A stretch of DNA of 64,000 bases from Myxococcales bacterium (GCA_020633555.1 JACKDL010000010.1:62001-126000), one strand, 5' to 3'. Counted from the first letter of the stretch, positions 8,770 to 18,127 are shown. Numbers and translations are program-made. The notes: a model not told the origin generated them from the letters alone.

Positions 8770-10962
8770 CTACTGAAACAACGGCGCGGTCCAGGCGGGC
8801 GGCGCAGGCGCCTTCTCCTCGTAGATCAGGCCCTGCCAGGCTTCGTCGGTCAGCCGCTCGCGGGACGCGAACTCGTAGTAGCTGGCCACGGGCCCCACGT
8901 AGAGGGCCATATCGCCGCCGTTGTCCACCGCGATCACCAGCAGCTCGGCGTCGCCGGTGGCCACCTCCAGGAACTGCGGGCCGTTGGGATCGGTGTGCAC
9001 GTCGGCCACCTCGGCGGCGTACTCGTCGGAGTCCACGCCGTAGAACAGCTCGGTGAACCAGCCATCGTACTGGGGCGGGCCGCTGCCCCCACCGCGCTTG
9101 TCGATGGTCTTCTTCAGCCAGCGCACGTCGGCGCCCGGGAACGGCTTGCCCGCCAGCTCCAGCTCGGCCAGCCGCGCCAGCCGGCGGTGGATCGCGGCGG
9201 TGCGGGTGGCAAAGCCCTGCACGCCCACCACCAGGTTCTGCAGCTCGGGCCGCCGGGCGCTGGTGAGCTTCGCGTCGCCCAGCACCTTCGCCAGGGCCTC
9301 GGCCATGTCGGCCAGCTCGCGGTAGGCCGCCGGCACCGGCTCCACGAAGCCCGCCGGGTACTCGCAGCCCAGCATGGCCGTGTAGCTCTGCTTGCCGTAC
9401 AGCACGGTGTCGTGGCGCAGCTCGGCCCAGGACGCGAGCTGGGTGCGCAGGGTCTTGCGGCGCCAGGCTGCCGTCCGCATGGCCTGGGGCACGTGCGCCC
9501 CCACCGGCCCCGCGTTCAGGTGCCGCAGCACCGTCAGCCAACGGTTGTAGATGGTGCTGTGCCAGGTGGGCGTACGGTAGCCCGCGATCAGCGCGCGCAG
9601 CGCCTTCAAGTGGGGCGCGTAGCCGTAGCGCGCCAGCTCGTCGGCCAGCAGGCCCAGCGCCTCGTCGCTGCCCAGGCTGGCCATCACATCCAGGCCGCCA
9701 GGCAGCCAGCGGCGGTGCCCGTTGTGGGCGGGCACCTGATCGAAGACCACCTTCGACAGCGCGAAGCTGTCGATCAGGAACCGCTGTCCGAAGAACTGGA
9801 ACAGGGGCGCGGGGCTGCTCTTGGGCTCGCCCGGGAAGACGATGAGCGTCTGGCTGTTGATGCGCTGGGTGCCCGCCCCGCTCGCTTCGAGCTGCGTGAG
9901 AAGCGCCTTGATCTTCGCCTCGTCCGCCAGGTGCGTCGGGCCGGTGATCCCCGCCGCCTTGGCCAGATCCACCAGGCCCTCGGGGCTCAGCTCGTCGCCC
10001 TGGCCCACCAGCAGGTCGATGACCTGCCGCAGCTCCGCCAGCCGCCCCCGCCCGCCCGAGGCCTGCAGCGCCAGCGCGAGCGCCAGCGCGGCCCGCCGCT
10101 CACGGGGCACGTCCACGGGGCTGCCCCGGGGGGCCTCCACCAGCGAGAAGCCGGTGTCGGCGCGGCCCAGCCACATCATGGCCCGGAAGTACTGCTGCAA
10201 CAGCTCGCTCTTGGTGTAGTGCCCGCGGGGCTTGAACTGGCTGTAGTCCACCGCCCGGTGGCCGCCGTACAGGGCCGTCGCCGGGCCCTGCTCGAGCTCC
10301 AAGGCCTCGATCTTCTTCAGGATCGCCTTCACCTCGGCGTCCTGCCCGAGCCCCGAGACCACCGTGCCACCGCGCACCAGGTTCAGCGCCACGGTCAGGT
10401 ACAGCTCGGCGTCCTTCAGGGCCAACAGGGCGGCGGGCGAAGGCTTGGCCCCCGCCCAGGTCTTGAGCTGCTCGCGGGCGTCCCAGGCCACCTCGTAGAT
10501 GAGCGTGGCGAACACCTCGCTCTCCAGGCGGCTGAGGATCTCGTCGAAGCTGCGGTGCCAGGCGTGCAGGGTGCTGTCGACGCTGACGAACACCGGCAGA
10601 TCCTGAGTGTAGATCCAGTGATACGCCGATCCCATGGAGTAGCGCTTGTTCTGGGGGGCCACCACGAAGCCCTGTCGGGCGAGCGCTGCCCGCTGGGCCG
10701 CGCTCAGGGGCAGCTTGCTCAGCACCAGGTCGTGAAACTCGGCCTTCGACACGTCGAAGTCGATCTTCTCCACGGCGGCCGGCGCCACCCGCTCGCCCAG
10801 CAGCGACTCGGCCGTGGTGTCGGCGAACCGCCCCAGGAGGCTGTCGAAGGCGTGGCCCTCGATCCCTGCGGGATCAGGCGGCGGGGGGGGCGTGGCGTGG
10901 GCCGGGCCGCTCACGGCCAGGGCCGCGGTCAGGGCCAACAGCTTCAAGGGGGCGAGACGCAT
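8770..10962 (-). CDS. Secreted DUF3160 family protein
   Basis: 730-residue exported protein with a Sec signal peptide (MRLAPLKLLALTAALAVSGPAHA) followed by a Pro-rich segment. The body matches the DUF3160 family: LPVFVSVDSTLHAWHRSFDEIL near residue 140 is the characteristic block, with ILSRLESEV after it. Many Trp/Tyr/Lys positions continue to the end. Function of the family is unknown; members are extracytoplasmic and common in myxobacteria and archaea. The start is ATG 10962 with GGAG 8 nt upstream. The gene converges with the TPR gene with no spacer, so the two mRNAs must overlap. A small upstream gene overlaps its first 89 nt in another frame. Confidence 0.85.
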   Translation of the reverse strand: MRLAPLKLLALTAALAVSGPAHATPPPPPDPAGIEGHAFDSLLGRFADTTAESLLGERVAPAAVEKIDFDVSKAEFHDLVLSKLPLSAAQRAALARQGFVVAPQNKRYSMGSAYHWIYTQDLPVFVSVDSTLHAWHRSFDEILSRLESEVFATLIYEVAWDAREQLKTWAGAKPSPAALLALKDAELYLTVALNLVRGGTVVSGLGQDAEVKAILKKIEALELEQGPATALYGGHRAVDYSQFKPRGHYTKSELLQQYFRAMMWLGRADTGFSLVEAPRGSPVDVPRERRAALALALALQASGGRGRLAELRQVIDLLVGQGDELSPEGLVDLAKAAGITGPTHLADEAKIKALLTQLEASGAGTQRINSQTLIVFPGEPKSSPAPLFQFFGQRFLIDSFALSKVVFDQVPAHNGHRRWLPGGLDVMASLGSDEALGLLADELARYGYAPHLKALRALIAGYRTPTWHSTIYNRWLTVLRHLNAGPVGAHVPQAMRTAAWRRKTLRTQLASWAELRHDTVLYGKQSYTAMLGCEYPAGFVEPVPAAYRELADMAEALAKVLGDAKLTSARRPELQNLVVGVQGFATRTAAIHRRLARLAELELAGKPFPGADVRWLKKTIDKRGGGSGPPQYDGWFTELFYGVDSDEYAAEVADVHTDPNGPQFLEVATGDAELLVIAVDNGGDMALYVGPVASYYEFASRERLTDEAWQGLIYEEKAPAPPAWTAPLFQ

Positions 10963-11290
10963 CGTGGGCTCCAAGATCGGGGTGCTGGTGCCCCCATGTA
11001 CGCACCGCCACGGTGAGGGATCCATCCGGCCACATCGTGGGAGACGCGGGGCCCCCCATCAGCCGGTGCCGCAGCCCGGTGGCCCGGGCCAGCAGCCCCT
11101 CCACGAAGGCGGCCAACCCCGGCCCGGCCTCCCCGGTGGCGTACAGCCACAGCAGCCCCGGCACCTTCACCGGCACATCGCGGCCCACGGGCAGCGCCCG
11201 CAGCAGCCCGTCCACCCCATCAACCGGTCCGGGCGGCCCGTCCGGCGGCCGGATCTGCACCTCGGCCCCGGCACCCTGGCGGTACTCCAC
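10874..11290 (-). CDS. Small unknown protein overlapping the DUF3160 start
   Basis: 138-residue frame not recognised. It begins with GTG at 11290, preceded by a perfect AAGGAG 7 nt upstream, and its codons are G/C-ending like its neighbours, which supports translation. The first 105 residues look protein-like (VEYRQGAGAEVQIRPP, GLLWLYATGEAGPGLAAFVEGLL). The last ~30 residues run in a second frame through the beginning of the DUF3160 gene and are Pro/Gly/Arg-rich. Either the two genes truly overlap by 89 nt, or a frame disruption near 10965 has extended an originally shorter protein. No function is proposed. Confidence 0.45.
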   Translation of the reverse strand: MEYRQGAGAEVQIRPPDGPPGPVDGVDGLLRALPVGRDVPVKVPGLLWLYATGEAGPGLAAFVEGLLARATGLRHRLMGGPASPTMWPDGSLTVAVRTWGHQHPDLGAHDASRPLEAVGPDRGPGRERPGPRHAPPAA

Positions 11291-11448
11291 GACTCCACTC
11301 CTTCCCCGCGGGCCACCTCCCCAGGCGAGCCCGCGCACGACGCAGGGGGGCCTCCCCAGGCCCCTGCCCTGCTCCTACCCCGCCGGGGCGCACTTCCTTT
11401 TGCGCAGGGCCCAAATTACCGTGCCAACGCACCCCCCCGGAGGCCCCC

Positions 11449-12144
11449 ATGGCGCACATCCTGCTGGTGGACGACGACCCGCACATCCGCGAGGTGGTGC
11501 GCTTCGCGCTCCAGGCGGCGGGCCACACGGTGCACGAGGCCGTCGACGGCCAGGACGCCCTGGATCGCTTCGCCGCCCAGCCCGCGGACGCCGTGGTGCT
11601 GGACATCATGATGCCCGAGCTGGACGGCCTGGAGGTCTGCCGCCGGCTGCGCACGCGGTCCAGCCAGGTGCCGATCCTGTTCCTGTCGAGCAAGGACGAC
11701 GAGTTCGACCGGGTGCTGGGCCTGGAGCTGGGGGCCGATGACTACGTGACCAAGCCCTTCAGCCCCCGCGAGCTGGTGGCCCGCGTGAAGGCCATGCTCC
11801 GGCGGGCCGCCGCCCACGCGGCCCCCACCCCCGAGCCGGGCTCGCGGCTGACGCTGGGCACCCTGGCGCTGGACCCCACCCGCCACCGCTGCTGGGTGGG
11901 CGGCACCGAGGTGGTGCTCACGGTCACCGAGTTCGACCTGCTGCGCGCCCTGTTCGGCTTCGTGGGCAAAGCCTACAGCCGCGACGAGCTCATCGACCGG
12001 GTGTGGGGCGCGGGCCACCACATCACCGATCGCACCATCGACAGCCACGTGCGGCGCATCCGCAGGAAGCTCGACGCCGCCGGCGGGATCGACCCCATCG
12101 AGACCGTCTACGGCCTGGGCTACCGCCTGCGCGCCCCGGGCTGA
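11449..12144 (+). CDS. OmpR/PhoB-type response regulator
   Basis: 231-residue two-component DNA-binding regulator. Receiver domain residues 1-118: acidic pocket DDD (8-10), phospho-acceptor Asp52 in VVLDIMMPELDG, Lys102 in TKPF. C-terminal winged helix (about 135-230): EFDLLRALF, YSRDELIDRVWG, the recognition stretch RTIDSHVRRIRRKL, and a final VYGLGYRL hairpin. The start is ATG 11449 behind GGAGG. The partner histidine kinase starts 9 bp downstream, so this is an operon pair. Target genes are not shown by the sequence. Confidence 0.95.
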   Translation: MAHILLVDDDPHIREVVRFALQAAGHTVHEAVDGQDALDRFAAQPADAVVLDIMMPELDGLEVCRRLRTRSSQVPILFLSSKDDEFDRVLGLELGADDYVTKPFSPRELVARVKAMLRRAAAHAAPTPEPGSRLTLGTLALDPTRHRCWVGGTEVVLTVTEFDLLRALFGFVGKAYSRDELIDRVWGAGHHITDRTIDSHVRRIRRKLDAAGGIDPIETVYGLGYRLRAPG

Positions 12145-12153
12145 GGGCCCGCC

Positions 12154-13800
12154 GTGACCGCCCCCGCCCGCAGAGGGCCCAGCGTGCGGCGCCTGCTCCT
12201 GGGCGTGAACGTGGTCGTGCTCCTGGTGCCGGTGCTGGCCATCGTGCTGCTGCGCATCTACGACGCCCACCTGGTGGAGCAGACGGAGCGCCGGCTCATC
12301 GCCGAGTCGGTGATCATCGGCGAGGCGTGGCGCTCGGCCTGGCTGGCGGCGCGGGGCGTGGACGAGGCCCGCGCCCCCGACATCGCCCCGCCCGGGCTGG
12401 GCGGCGCCAGCTTCTTCCCCATCGAGCCCGTGGTGGACGTGGCCGCCCGGCTGACGCCCCCCGAGCCCGCTGTGCGCCGCCGCCCCGCCCCCGAGCCCGG
12501 CACCGTGCCCCGCGCCGCCCCCGCCGATCCCGCCGCGGTAGCCGCCGGCGAGGCCATCCAGCCCCTGCTCCAGCGCGCCAAGCGCATCAACCTCACCGGC
12601 GTGCGGGTGCTGGACGCGGACGGCTGCGTGGTGGCCAGCACGGCCCCCGACCGGCTGGAAGGCTGCCTGGTGGATCACCCCGAGGTGCAGCGCGCGCTGG
12701 CCGGCGAGTACCACGCGGTGGCACGCCCCCGGCACAGCGACGAGCCCACCCCCCCGCTCACCGCCATCAGCCGCGGCGGCACCATCCGGGTGTTCACGGC
12801 CACGCCGATCCACTCGGGCGGCAAGGTGGTGGGCGTGGTGCGCATGTCGCGCACCACCATCGAGGCCGCCCGCGCCCTGTGGAAGCACCGTTCCATCCTG
12901 GGCTGGGGCCTCGTGGCCAGCCTGGTGCTGGTGCTGGCGCTCAGCCTGTTCCTCTCGCGGCGCATCACCCGCCCCGTGCGCGCCATCCGCGACGCCGCCC
13001 AGGCCATCGCCCGCGGCGAGCCGCGCCAGCCGCTCAGCCCCGACGGCGCCATCCCCGCCGAGCTCTTCGCCCTGAGCGAGGCCCTGGACGCCATGACCGC
13101 CGAGCTGGCCCGCCGGGCCAACTACGTGGCCGACTTCGCCGCCAACGTCAGCCACGAGCTGAAGACCCCCATCACGGCCATCCGCGGCGCCAGCGAGCTG
13201 CTCGAGGACGCGTGGCCCGGCATGGACGACGCCCAGCGCGGCCGGTTCCTGGCCAACATCCAGGCCGACGCCCGCCGCATGGAGCGGCTGGTCACCGACC
13301 TGCTCCGTCTGGCCCGGCTCGAGAACGCGCCGGCCCACGCCGCCGAGCCGGCCCGCCTGGCCGAAATCCTGGACGGGCTGGGCGCCCACGCCGATCCGGC
13401 CCGGCTGCAGATTCAGGTCGCGGCGCCGTTGGCCGACCTGCCCCTGGCGCTGCCTGCGGACGAGCTGCACGGCGCCCTGGGCAACCTGGTGGACAACGCC
13501 CTGACCCACGGGGGCGACGGCCCGGTGACGGTGACCGCCGCGCGCGACGGCGCCGCCGTGACGGTCACCGTCACGGATCAAGGCCCTGGCATCAGCGCGA
13601 ACAACCGCGACAAGGTCTTCGAGCGCTTCTTCACGACCCGCCGCGACCGCGGCGGCACGGGCCTGGGCCTGCCCATCGTGCGGGCCATCGCCCGCGCCCG
13701 CGGCGGCGACGCCTGGTTGGCCCACAGCGGCGCCGAGGGCACCGCCTTCGCCCTGCGCCTTCCGGTCGCCCACGACCCGGCGGTCAGCGCCCCCGCTTGA
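12154..13800 (+). CDS. Membrane sensor histidine kinase
   Basis: 548-residue kinase paired with the upstream response regulator. Two membrane helices (about 12-34 and 249-268) bracket a periplasmic sensor region of about 210 residues containing a Pro/Ala/Arg linker and a small fold with two Cys (DADGCVV, LEGCLV). HAMP linker after helix two (RRITRPVRAIRDAA); phospho-accepting His334 in VSHELKTPITAIRG; ATPase boxes GNLVDNAL (N), DQGPGIS (G1), FERFFT (F) and GGTGLGLPIV (G2). The GTG start lies 9 bp after the regulator stop, with GAGGG before it. Related in layout to CreC/ChvG-type kinases; signal unknown. Confidence 0.92.
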   Translation: MTAPARRGPSVRRLLLGVNVVVLLVPVLAIVLLRIYDAHLVEQTERRLIAESVIIGEAWRSAWLAARGVDEARAPDIAPPGLGGASFFPIEPVVDVAARLTPPEPAVRRRPAPEPGTVPRAAPADPAAVAAGEAIQPLLQRAKRINLTGVRVLDADGCVVASTAPDRLEGCLVDHPEVQRALAGEYHAVARPRHSDEPTPPLTAISRGGTIRVFTATPIHSGGKVVGVVRMSRTTIEAARALWKHRSILGWGLVASLVLVLALSLFLSRRITRPVRAIRDAAQAIARGEPRQPLSPDGAIPAELFALSEALDAMTAELARRANYVADFAANVSHELKTPITAIRGASELLEDAWPGMDDAQRGRFLANIQADARRMERLVTDLLRLARLENAPAHAAEPARLAEILDGLGAHADPARLQIQVAAPLADLPLALPADELHGALGNLVDNALTHGGDGPVTVTAARDGAAVTVTVTDQGPGISANNRDKVFERFFTTRRDRGGTGLGLPIVRAIARARGGDAWLAHSGAEGTAFALRLPVAHDPAVSAPA

Positions 13801-13808
13801 AACGCCGC

Positions 13809-13829
13809 TCACGACGCGCTGCGTCGTGA
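13809..13829. terminator. Perfect hairpin after the histidine kinase gene
   Basis: TCACGACGC and GCGTCGTGA form a perfect 9-bp stem with a 3-nt loop, 8 nt after the kinase stop. There is no U-run, so it may be a Rho-assisted terminator, an mRNA 3' stabiliser, or a palindromic protein site. Confidence 0.45.
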
Positions 13830-13870
13830 CAAGCGCCCGTCACGCGCACCACACTGCGGGAAGATTCAAT

Positions 13871-13888
13871 ATCGACCAACCGGTCGAT
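13871..13888. promoter_or_regulatory. Operator-like palindrome upstream of amino-acid dehydrogenase
   Basis: Perfect inverted repeat ATCGACC-AACC-GGTCGAT, ending 21 bp before the dehydrogenase ATG and next to an unusually A/T-rich stretch (gataacactgggaaa). Size and symmetry fit a TetR-family operator, as seen for regulators of branched-chain amino acid and acyl-CoA catabolism. The regulator is not in the window. Confidence 0.5.
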
Positions 13889-13909
13889 AACACTGGGAAA
13901 GGAAGTCCG

Positions 13910-15007
13910 ATGCAGGTCTTCGACAGCATGGCCCGCTATGACCACGAGCAGGTGGTCTTCTGTCACGACGAGGTCACGGGGCTCCGCGCCATCATCGCGG
14001 TCCACGACACCACCCTGGGCCCGGCGCTGGGCGGGTGCCGCATGTGGCCCTACGCCAACGAGGCCGATGCCCTGAATGACGTGCTGCGGCTCTCCCGGGG
14101 CATGACCTACAAGGCCGCAGTGGCGGGCCTGAACCTGGGCGGCGGCAAGGCCGTGATCATCGGCGACCCCAAGACCCAGAAGAACGAGATGCTGTTCCGC
14201 GCCTACGGGCGCTACGTGCAGAGCCTGGACGGCCGCTACATCACCGCCGAGGACGTAGGCACCAGCGTCCAGGCCATGGAGTGGGTCCGCATGGAGACGG
14301 ACCACGTCACCGGCATCGCGCGCAGCCTGGGCGGCTCGGGCGATCCCAGCCCGGTGACCGCCTTCGGCGTGTTCCAGGCCATGAAGGCCAGCCTGAAGTA
14401 CAAGACGGGCAGCGAGAGCCTCGAGGGGCGCACCGTGGCGGTGCAGGGCGTGGGCCACGTGGGCTACCACCTGGTGAAGCACCTGCGCGAGGCGGGCGCC
14501 CTGTGCATCGTCACCGACGTGGATCGCGACGCCCTGAAGAAGGTCACCCGCGACTTCACCGGCGTCGAGGCCGTGGCCCCCGACGCCATCTACGACGCCC
14601 CCGCCGATGTGTTCGCGCCCTGCGCCCTGGGCGCCGTGGTCAACGACGAGACCATCCCCCGCCTGAAGGTGGGCGTCATCTGCGGCGCCACCAACAACGT
14701 GCTGGCCGATGAAGATCGCCACGCCCCCATGCTGGCGGCCCGCGACATCACCTTCGCGCCGGACTATGTGGTGAACTCGGGCGGGCTCATCAACGTGGCC
14801 AACGAGCTCGAGGGCTACAACCCCGAGCGGGCCCTGCAGCACGCGGCCAACATCTACGACATCACGATGAACATCTTCCGCGTGGCCGCCGAGCAGGGCA
14901 TCACCACCCTGCAGGCGGCGAACCACATCGCCGAGCAGCGCATCAAGGCGCTGGGGCAGATCAAGGACCGGTACGTGGGGCGGCCGCCGGCACGGCTGCA
15001 CCGCTAG
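13910..15007 (+). CDS. Leu/Val/Phe-type amino-acid dehydrogenase
   Basis: 365-residue NAD-dependent enzyme that reversibly deaminates a branched-chain or aromatic amino acid to its 2-oxoacid and ammonia; cytoplasmic. Seen: the family signature LNLGGGKAVI with the catalytic Lys (about 84), TYKAAVAGL substrate-binding Lys, an Asp/Glu catalytic region (TAEDVGTS), and a Rossmann motif GVGHVGYH (about 180). Length matches leucine dehydrogenases of about 360 residues, shorter than glutamate dehydrogenases. ATG 13910 has AAAGGAAG just upstream. The palindrome at 13871-13888 probably controls it. Leu, Val and Phe specificity cannot be separated by eye. Confidence 0.9.
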   Translation: MQVFDSMARYDHEQVVFCHDEVTGLRAIIAVHDTTLGPALGGCRMWPYANEADALNDVLRLSRGMTYKAAVAGLNLGGGKAVIIGDPKTQKNEMLFRAYGRYVQSLDGRYITAEDVGTSVQAMEWVRMETDHVTGIARSLGGSGDPSPVTAFGVFQAMKASLKYKTGSESLEGRTVAVQGVGHVGYHLVKHLREAGALCIVTDVDRDALKKVTRDFTGVEAVAPDAIYDAPADVFAPCALGAVVNDETIPRLKVGVICGATNNVLADEDRHAPMLAARDITFAPDYVVNSGGLINVANELEGYNPERALQHAANIYDITMNIFRVAAEQGITTLQAANHIAEQRIKALGQIKDRYVGRPPARLHR

Positions 15008-15072
15008 CCACGGGCACCCGCCGCCAATTCCCGGTATGGTCCGCGCCGTCTTGACCGCCACCGGGAGCCCCC

Positions 15073-15795
15073 TTGAACCGCTGGGAACTCATCGAGCGCA
15101 CCGTGGTGCCCGGCACCACCACCGAGATGGCCCTGTTTCGGCGGGGCCACGAGCTCGTCATCCGGGTGGACGGCGCCGAGCTGATGAGCAGCCAGGTGCA
15201 CGGCTCCGAGGACGCCCTGGCCGACCTGGCCTACGACGTCCTCGACCAGCGCGACGGTTCGAACCCCCAGGCCGCCCGGCGCGTGCTGGTGGGGGGCCTG
15301 GGCATGGGCCACACCCTCGCCGCGGCGCTGCGGCGCGCCGCCCCCCAGGACACGGTGGTCGTGGCCGAGCTGGTGCCGGCCGTGGTGCGCTGGAACCGTG
15401 ACGTGGTGGGCGAGGCGGCCGGGCACCCCCTGAACGACCCCCGCGCGCGGGTCCACGAGGGCGACGTGTCGGATCCGATCCGCCGACCGCCTGCCCCGTG
15501 GGACGCCATCCTGCTGGATGTGGACAACGGGCCCGAGGGGCTCACCCGCGACACCAACAACTGGCTCTACACCCCGGCCGGACTGAGCGCCTGCCGCGAG
15601 GCCCTGACGCCCGGCGGCGTGCTGGGCGTGTGGTCGGCCTCCCCCGACGACGCCTTCACCCGCCGGATGGAGCGGGCCGGCTTCGCCACCAAGGCGGTGC
15701 GGGTGCGCGCCCGAGGCCGCAAGGGCGGCTGGGCCCACGTGGTGTGGATCGGCGAGCGCAAGCCGCCCGCCCGCGCCGTGCGTCGCCCCCGCTGA
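15073..15795 (+). CDS. Spermidine-synthase-like methyltransferase-fold protein
   Basis: 240-residue protein with the Rossmann core of spermine/spermidine synthases: nucleotide motif VLVGGLGMGHTLAAAL (about 75), acidic strand end VVVAELVPAVVRWN, and WDAILLDVDNGPEGLT. It keeps the acidic-loop region but is shorter than true SpeE and lacks a clear N-terminal beta domain, so it may be a stand-alone SpeE-like protein with another role. TTG 15073 is the start, with GGGAG 6 nt before it. It sits alone between the dehydrogenase and a convergent operon whose last stop is only 4 bp away. Confidence 0.75.
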   Translation: MNRWELIERTVVPGTTTEMALFRRGHELVIRVDGAELMSSQVHGSEDALADLAYDVLDQRDGSNPQAARRVLVGGLGMGHTLAAALRRAAPQDTVVVAELVPAVVRWNRDVVGEAAGHPLNDPRARVHEGDVSDPIRRPPAPWDAILLDVDNGPEGLTRDTNNWLYTPAGLSACREALTPGGVLGVWSASPDDAFTRRMERAGFATKAVRVRARGRKGGWAHVVWIGERKPPARAVRRPR

Positions 15796-15799
15796 GCCG

Positions 15800-16253
15800 T
15801 CAGCGCGGCGCAGCCACCCGCTCGACGCGAACCCGCCCCTCCAGCGACGCCACATGGCCCCCCTGGATGTGCCCGAGCCGCACCAGGCCGCTCGCCGAAC
15901 GGAACGGCTTGTAGAAGACCGCCAGGTTCCCCCAGGGCGCGTAGTACGTCAGGTCACCGGCGGCCGCCGCGTAGGCCGCCGGGGCCCCCTCGGTGCTCAG
16001 CCGCCGGGGTAGATCGGCCACCTTCTCGGTGCCCGCGTAGTCGCTCAGCGTGAGGTCCAGCGGCAGCAGCCGCGCGAAGTCGCGGGCGGCCCGGGTGTCG
16101 TCGAGCACCGCGGTGAACGTCTGCGCCCCGGCGATGAGGTGAATCCGAGTCACGGTCTGCTCCTTGGGCGTCGGGCCCGCGCTGGACTGAACGGTCGCCG
16201 GTGGCCCGGCCCAGGCGACGCCGAGGGACAGCAGCGTGGCCACCGCAAACCCA

Positions 16254-16282
<29 letters not shown>
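15800..16282 (-). CDS. Exported cyclophilin-like fold protein
   Basis: 160-residue protein: an N-terminal signal (MRSIRARRHSGFAVATLLSLGVAWA), then about 115 residues matching the cyclophilin-like family. Seen: FTAVLDDTRAARDFARLLPLDL, DYAGTEKVADLP, YAPWGNLAVFYK, GLVRLGHIQGG. These proteins share the cyclophilin barrel; peptidyl-prolyl isomerase activity is not established for them. It is the third gene of the alcohol dehydrogenase operon; its ATG lies 29 bp inside the cupin gene, so translation is probably coupled. Confidence 0.8.
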
Positions 16283-16820
<538 letters not shown>

Positions 16821-16858
16821 GGCTGGGATCTCCGCTCGACCGAAGGGCGCGCGAGTGT

Positions 16859-18004
16859 TCAGAAGGTAGAGGCGTCGATGACGTAGCGGTAGCGCGCCTC
16901 CTTGCGCTGCACCTTGACCCACGCGTCGCTCACCTCGTTGGCCGCGATCACCTGCACCTCGGGGCGAACCCGGTTGTCGGCGCAGAAGTGCACGACCTCC
17001 TGGGTCTCCTGCATGCCGCCGATGAGCGAGACCTCGTACTTCACCCGGGCCAGCGACAGCGCCAGCAGGTTCACGTCCAGCGCGAAGCCCTCGGGCATGC
17101 CCACCTGGGTGTAGGTGCCGTGGGGCTTCACCATGGCCGCGTAGGGGCCCACGTCGTGCTTCACGGGGATGGTCGAGATGGCCCAGTCGAGCTTGCCGCG
17201 GTAGGGCGCCAGGCTCGCCGGGCGCTCGACGAGCACCGGGGTGGCCCCCCAGGCCTTGATGTCGGCGACCTTCCCCGGCGAGGTGGTGAACGCATACACC
17301 TTGGCCCCCTTGGCCAAGGCCAGCTTCACCGCCAGGTGCCCCAAGCCCCCGATGCCCACCACGCCCACCTGGGCGCCCACGTCGAAGCCCGCCTGCATGA
17401 TCGGCGAGTAGGTGGTGATGCCCGCGCATAGCAGGGGGGCCGCCTCGCGCAGCGGGATGTGCGCCGGGATGTGGACCGCGAAGTGGTCGCGGACCACGAT
17501 CTGCGTGGAGTAGCCGCCCTGGGTGATGCCGGTGGGCTCTCGCTTGTCGGGGTAACCGTAGGTGAAGAGCGTCTTGCCCTGCTCGCAGTGGTGCTCCTCG
17601 CCGTGGGTGCAGCTTTCGCAGGTCATGCAGCTATCGACCATGCACCCCACGCCCGCGCGGTCGCCCACCTTGAAGCGGGTGACATTGCGGCCGACCGCGC
17701 TGACGACGCCGACGATCTCGTGGCCGGGCACCTGCGGGTAGGTCTGGGGACCCCAGTCGCCCCGCTCCTGATGGATGTCGGAGTGACAGATGCTGGCGTA
17801 CTTGATGTCGATGACGAGGTCGTCGTCGCCCATCGGGCGGCGCTCGAACTCGAAGGGCTTGAGCTGCCCCGAAGCGTCGAAGGCGGCCAGGCCGCGGACC
17901 CGGAGGGTGGGTGTCTTGCCGAAGCCCGCCTTGGGCAGGCTGATCAGCGCGCCCATGGCGGCGGCGGCCTCGATGAAGCGGCGGCGAGTGATCGGGTCGT
18001 CCAC
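16859..18004 (-). CDS. Zinc-dependent alcohol/aldehyde dehydrogenase with twin-arginine signal
   Basis: 381-residue medium-chain dehydrogenase of the cinnamyl-alcohol/YahK type, reducing aldehydes or oxidising primary alcohols. Seen: catalytic zinc ligands in YASICHSDIH and GHEIVG, structural zinc site CMTCESCTHGEEHHC, and NAD(P) motif GIGGLGHLAVK. Unusually, the chain opens with TRRRFIEAAAAMGALISLP, a Tat-type signal, predicting export of a folded zinc enzyme. GTG 18004 is chosen: AAGGAG lies 6 nt upstream and it places the twin-Arg at residues 7-8. First gene of the operon with the cupin and cyclophilin-like genes, behind the conserved block at 18062-18127. Confidence 0.88.
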   Translation of the reverse strand: MDDPITRRRFIEAAAAMGALISLPKAGFGKTPTLRVRGLAAFDASGQLKPFEFERRPMGDDDLVIDIKYASICHSDIHQERGDWGPQTYPQVPGHEIVGVVSAVGRNVTRFKVGDRAGVGCMVDSCMTCESCTHGEEHHCEQGKTLFTYGYPDKREPTGITQGGYSTQIVVRDHFAVHIPAHIPLREAAPLLCAGITTYSPIMQAGFDVGAQVGVVGIGGLGHLAVKLALAKGAKVYAFTTSPGKVADIKAWGATPVLVERPASLAPYRGKLDWAISTIPVKHDVGPYAAMVKPHGTYTQVGMPEGFALDVNLLALSLARVKYEVSLIGGMQETQEVVHFCADNRVRPEVQVIAANEVSDAWVKVQRKEARYRYVIDASTF

Positions 18005-18061
18005 GGTGATCTCCTTCAGCGTTGAGCCCAACCGAGCGGGCTGTGCTCTGATCTGCTGTTG

Positions 18062-18127
18062 AATCTAGGGCGCGGGCGGCGGACCCTCCATGGGAGCCTC
18101 TGTCGAAGATCTGCCTGATCCTGCCGG
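18062..18127 (-). promoter_or_regulatory. Conserved activator block and promoter of the alcohol dehydrogenase operon
   Basis: On the minus strand CGGCAGGATCAGGCAGATCT followed by TCGACA, 7 nt, CCATGG, 20 nt, then TAGATT as a possible -10. The same block with the same spacings occurs upstream of the aldo/keto reductase (30339-30404). Inferred to be the binding site of the AraC-family regulator encoded at 27903-28829. Confidence 0.6.

Noticed and set aside
8995..11016. A long plus-strand frame opposite DUF3160
   Set aside because: No start context and a low-complexity His/Leu/Gln/Arg product; the minus strand encodes a recognisable family protein.
17985..18031. TTG start at 18031 for the alcohol dehydrogenase
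   Set aside because: The AAGGAG ribosome site lies downstream of it and is correctly spaced for GTG 18004.
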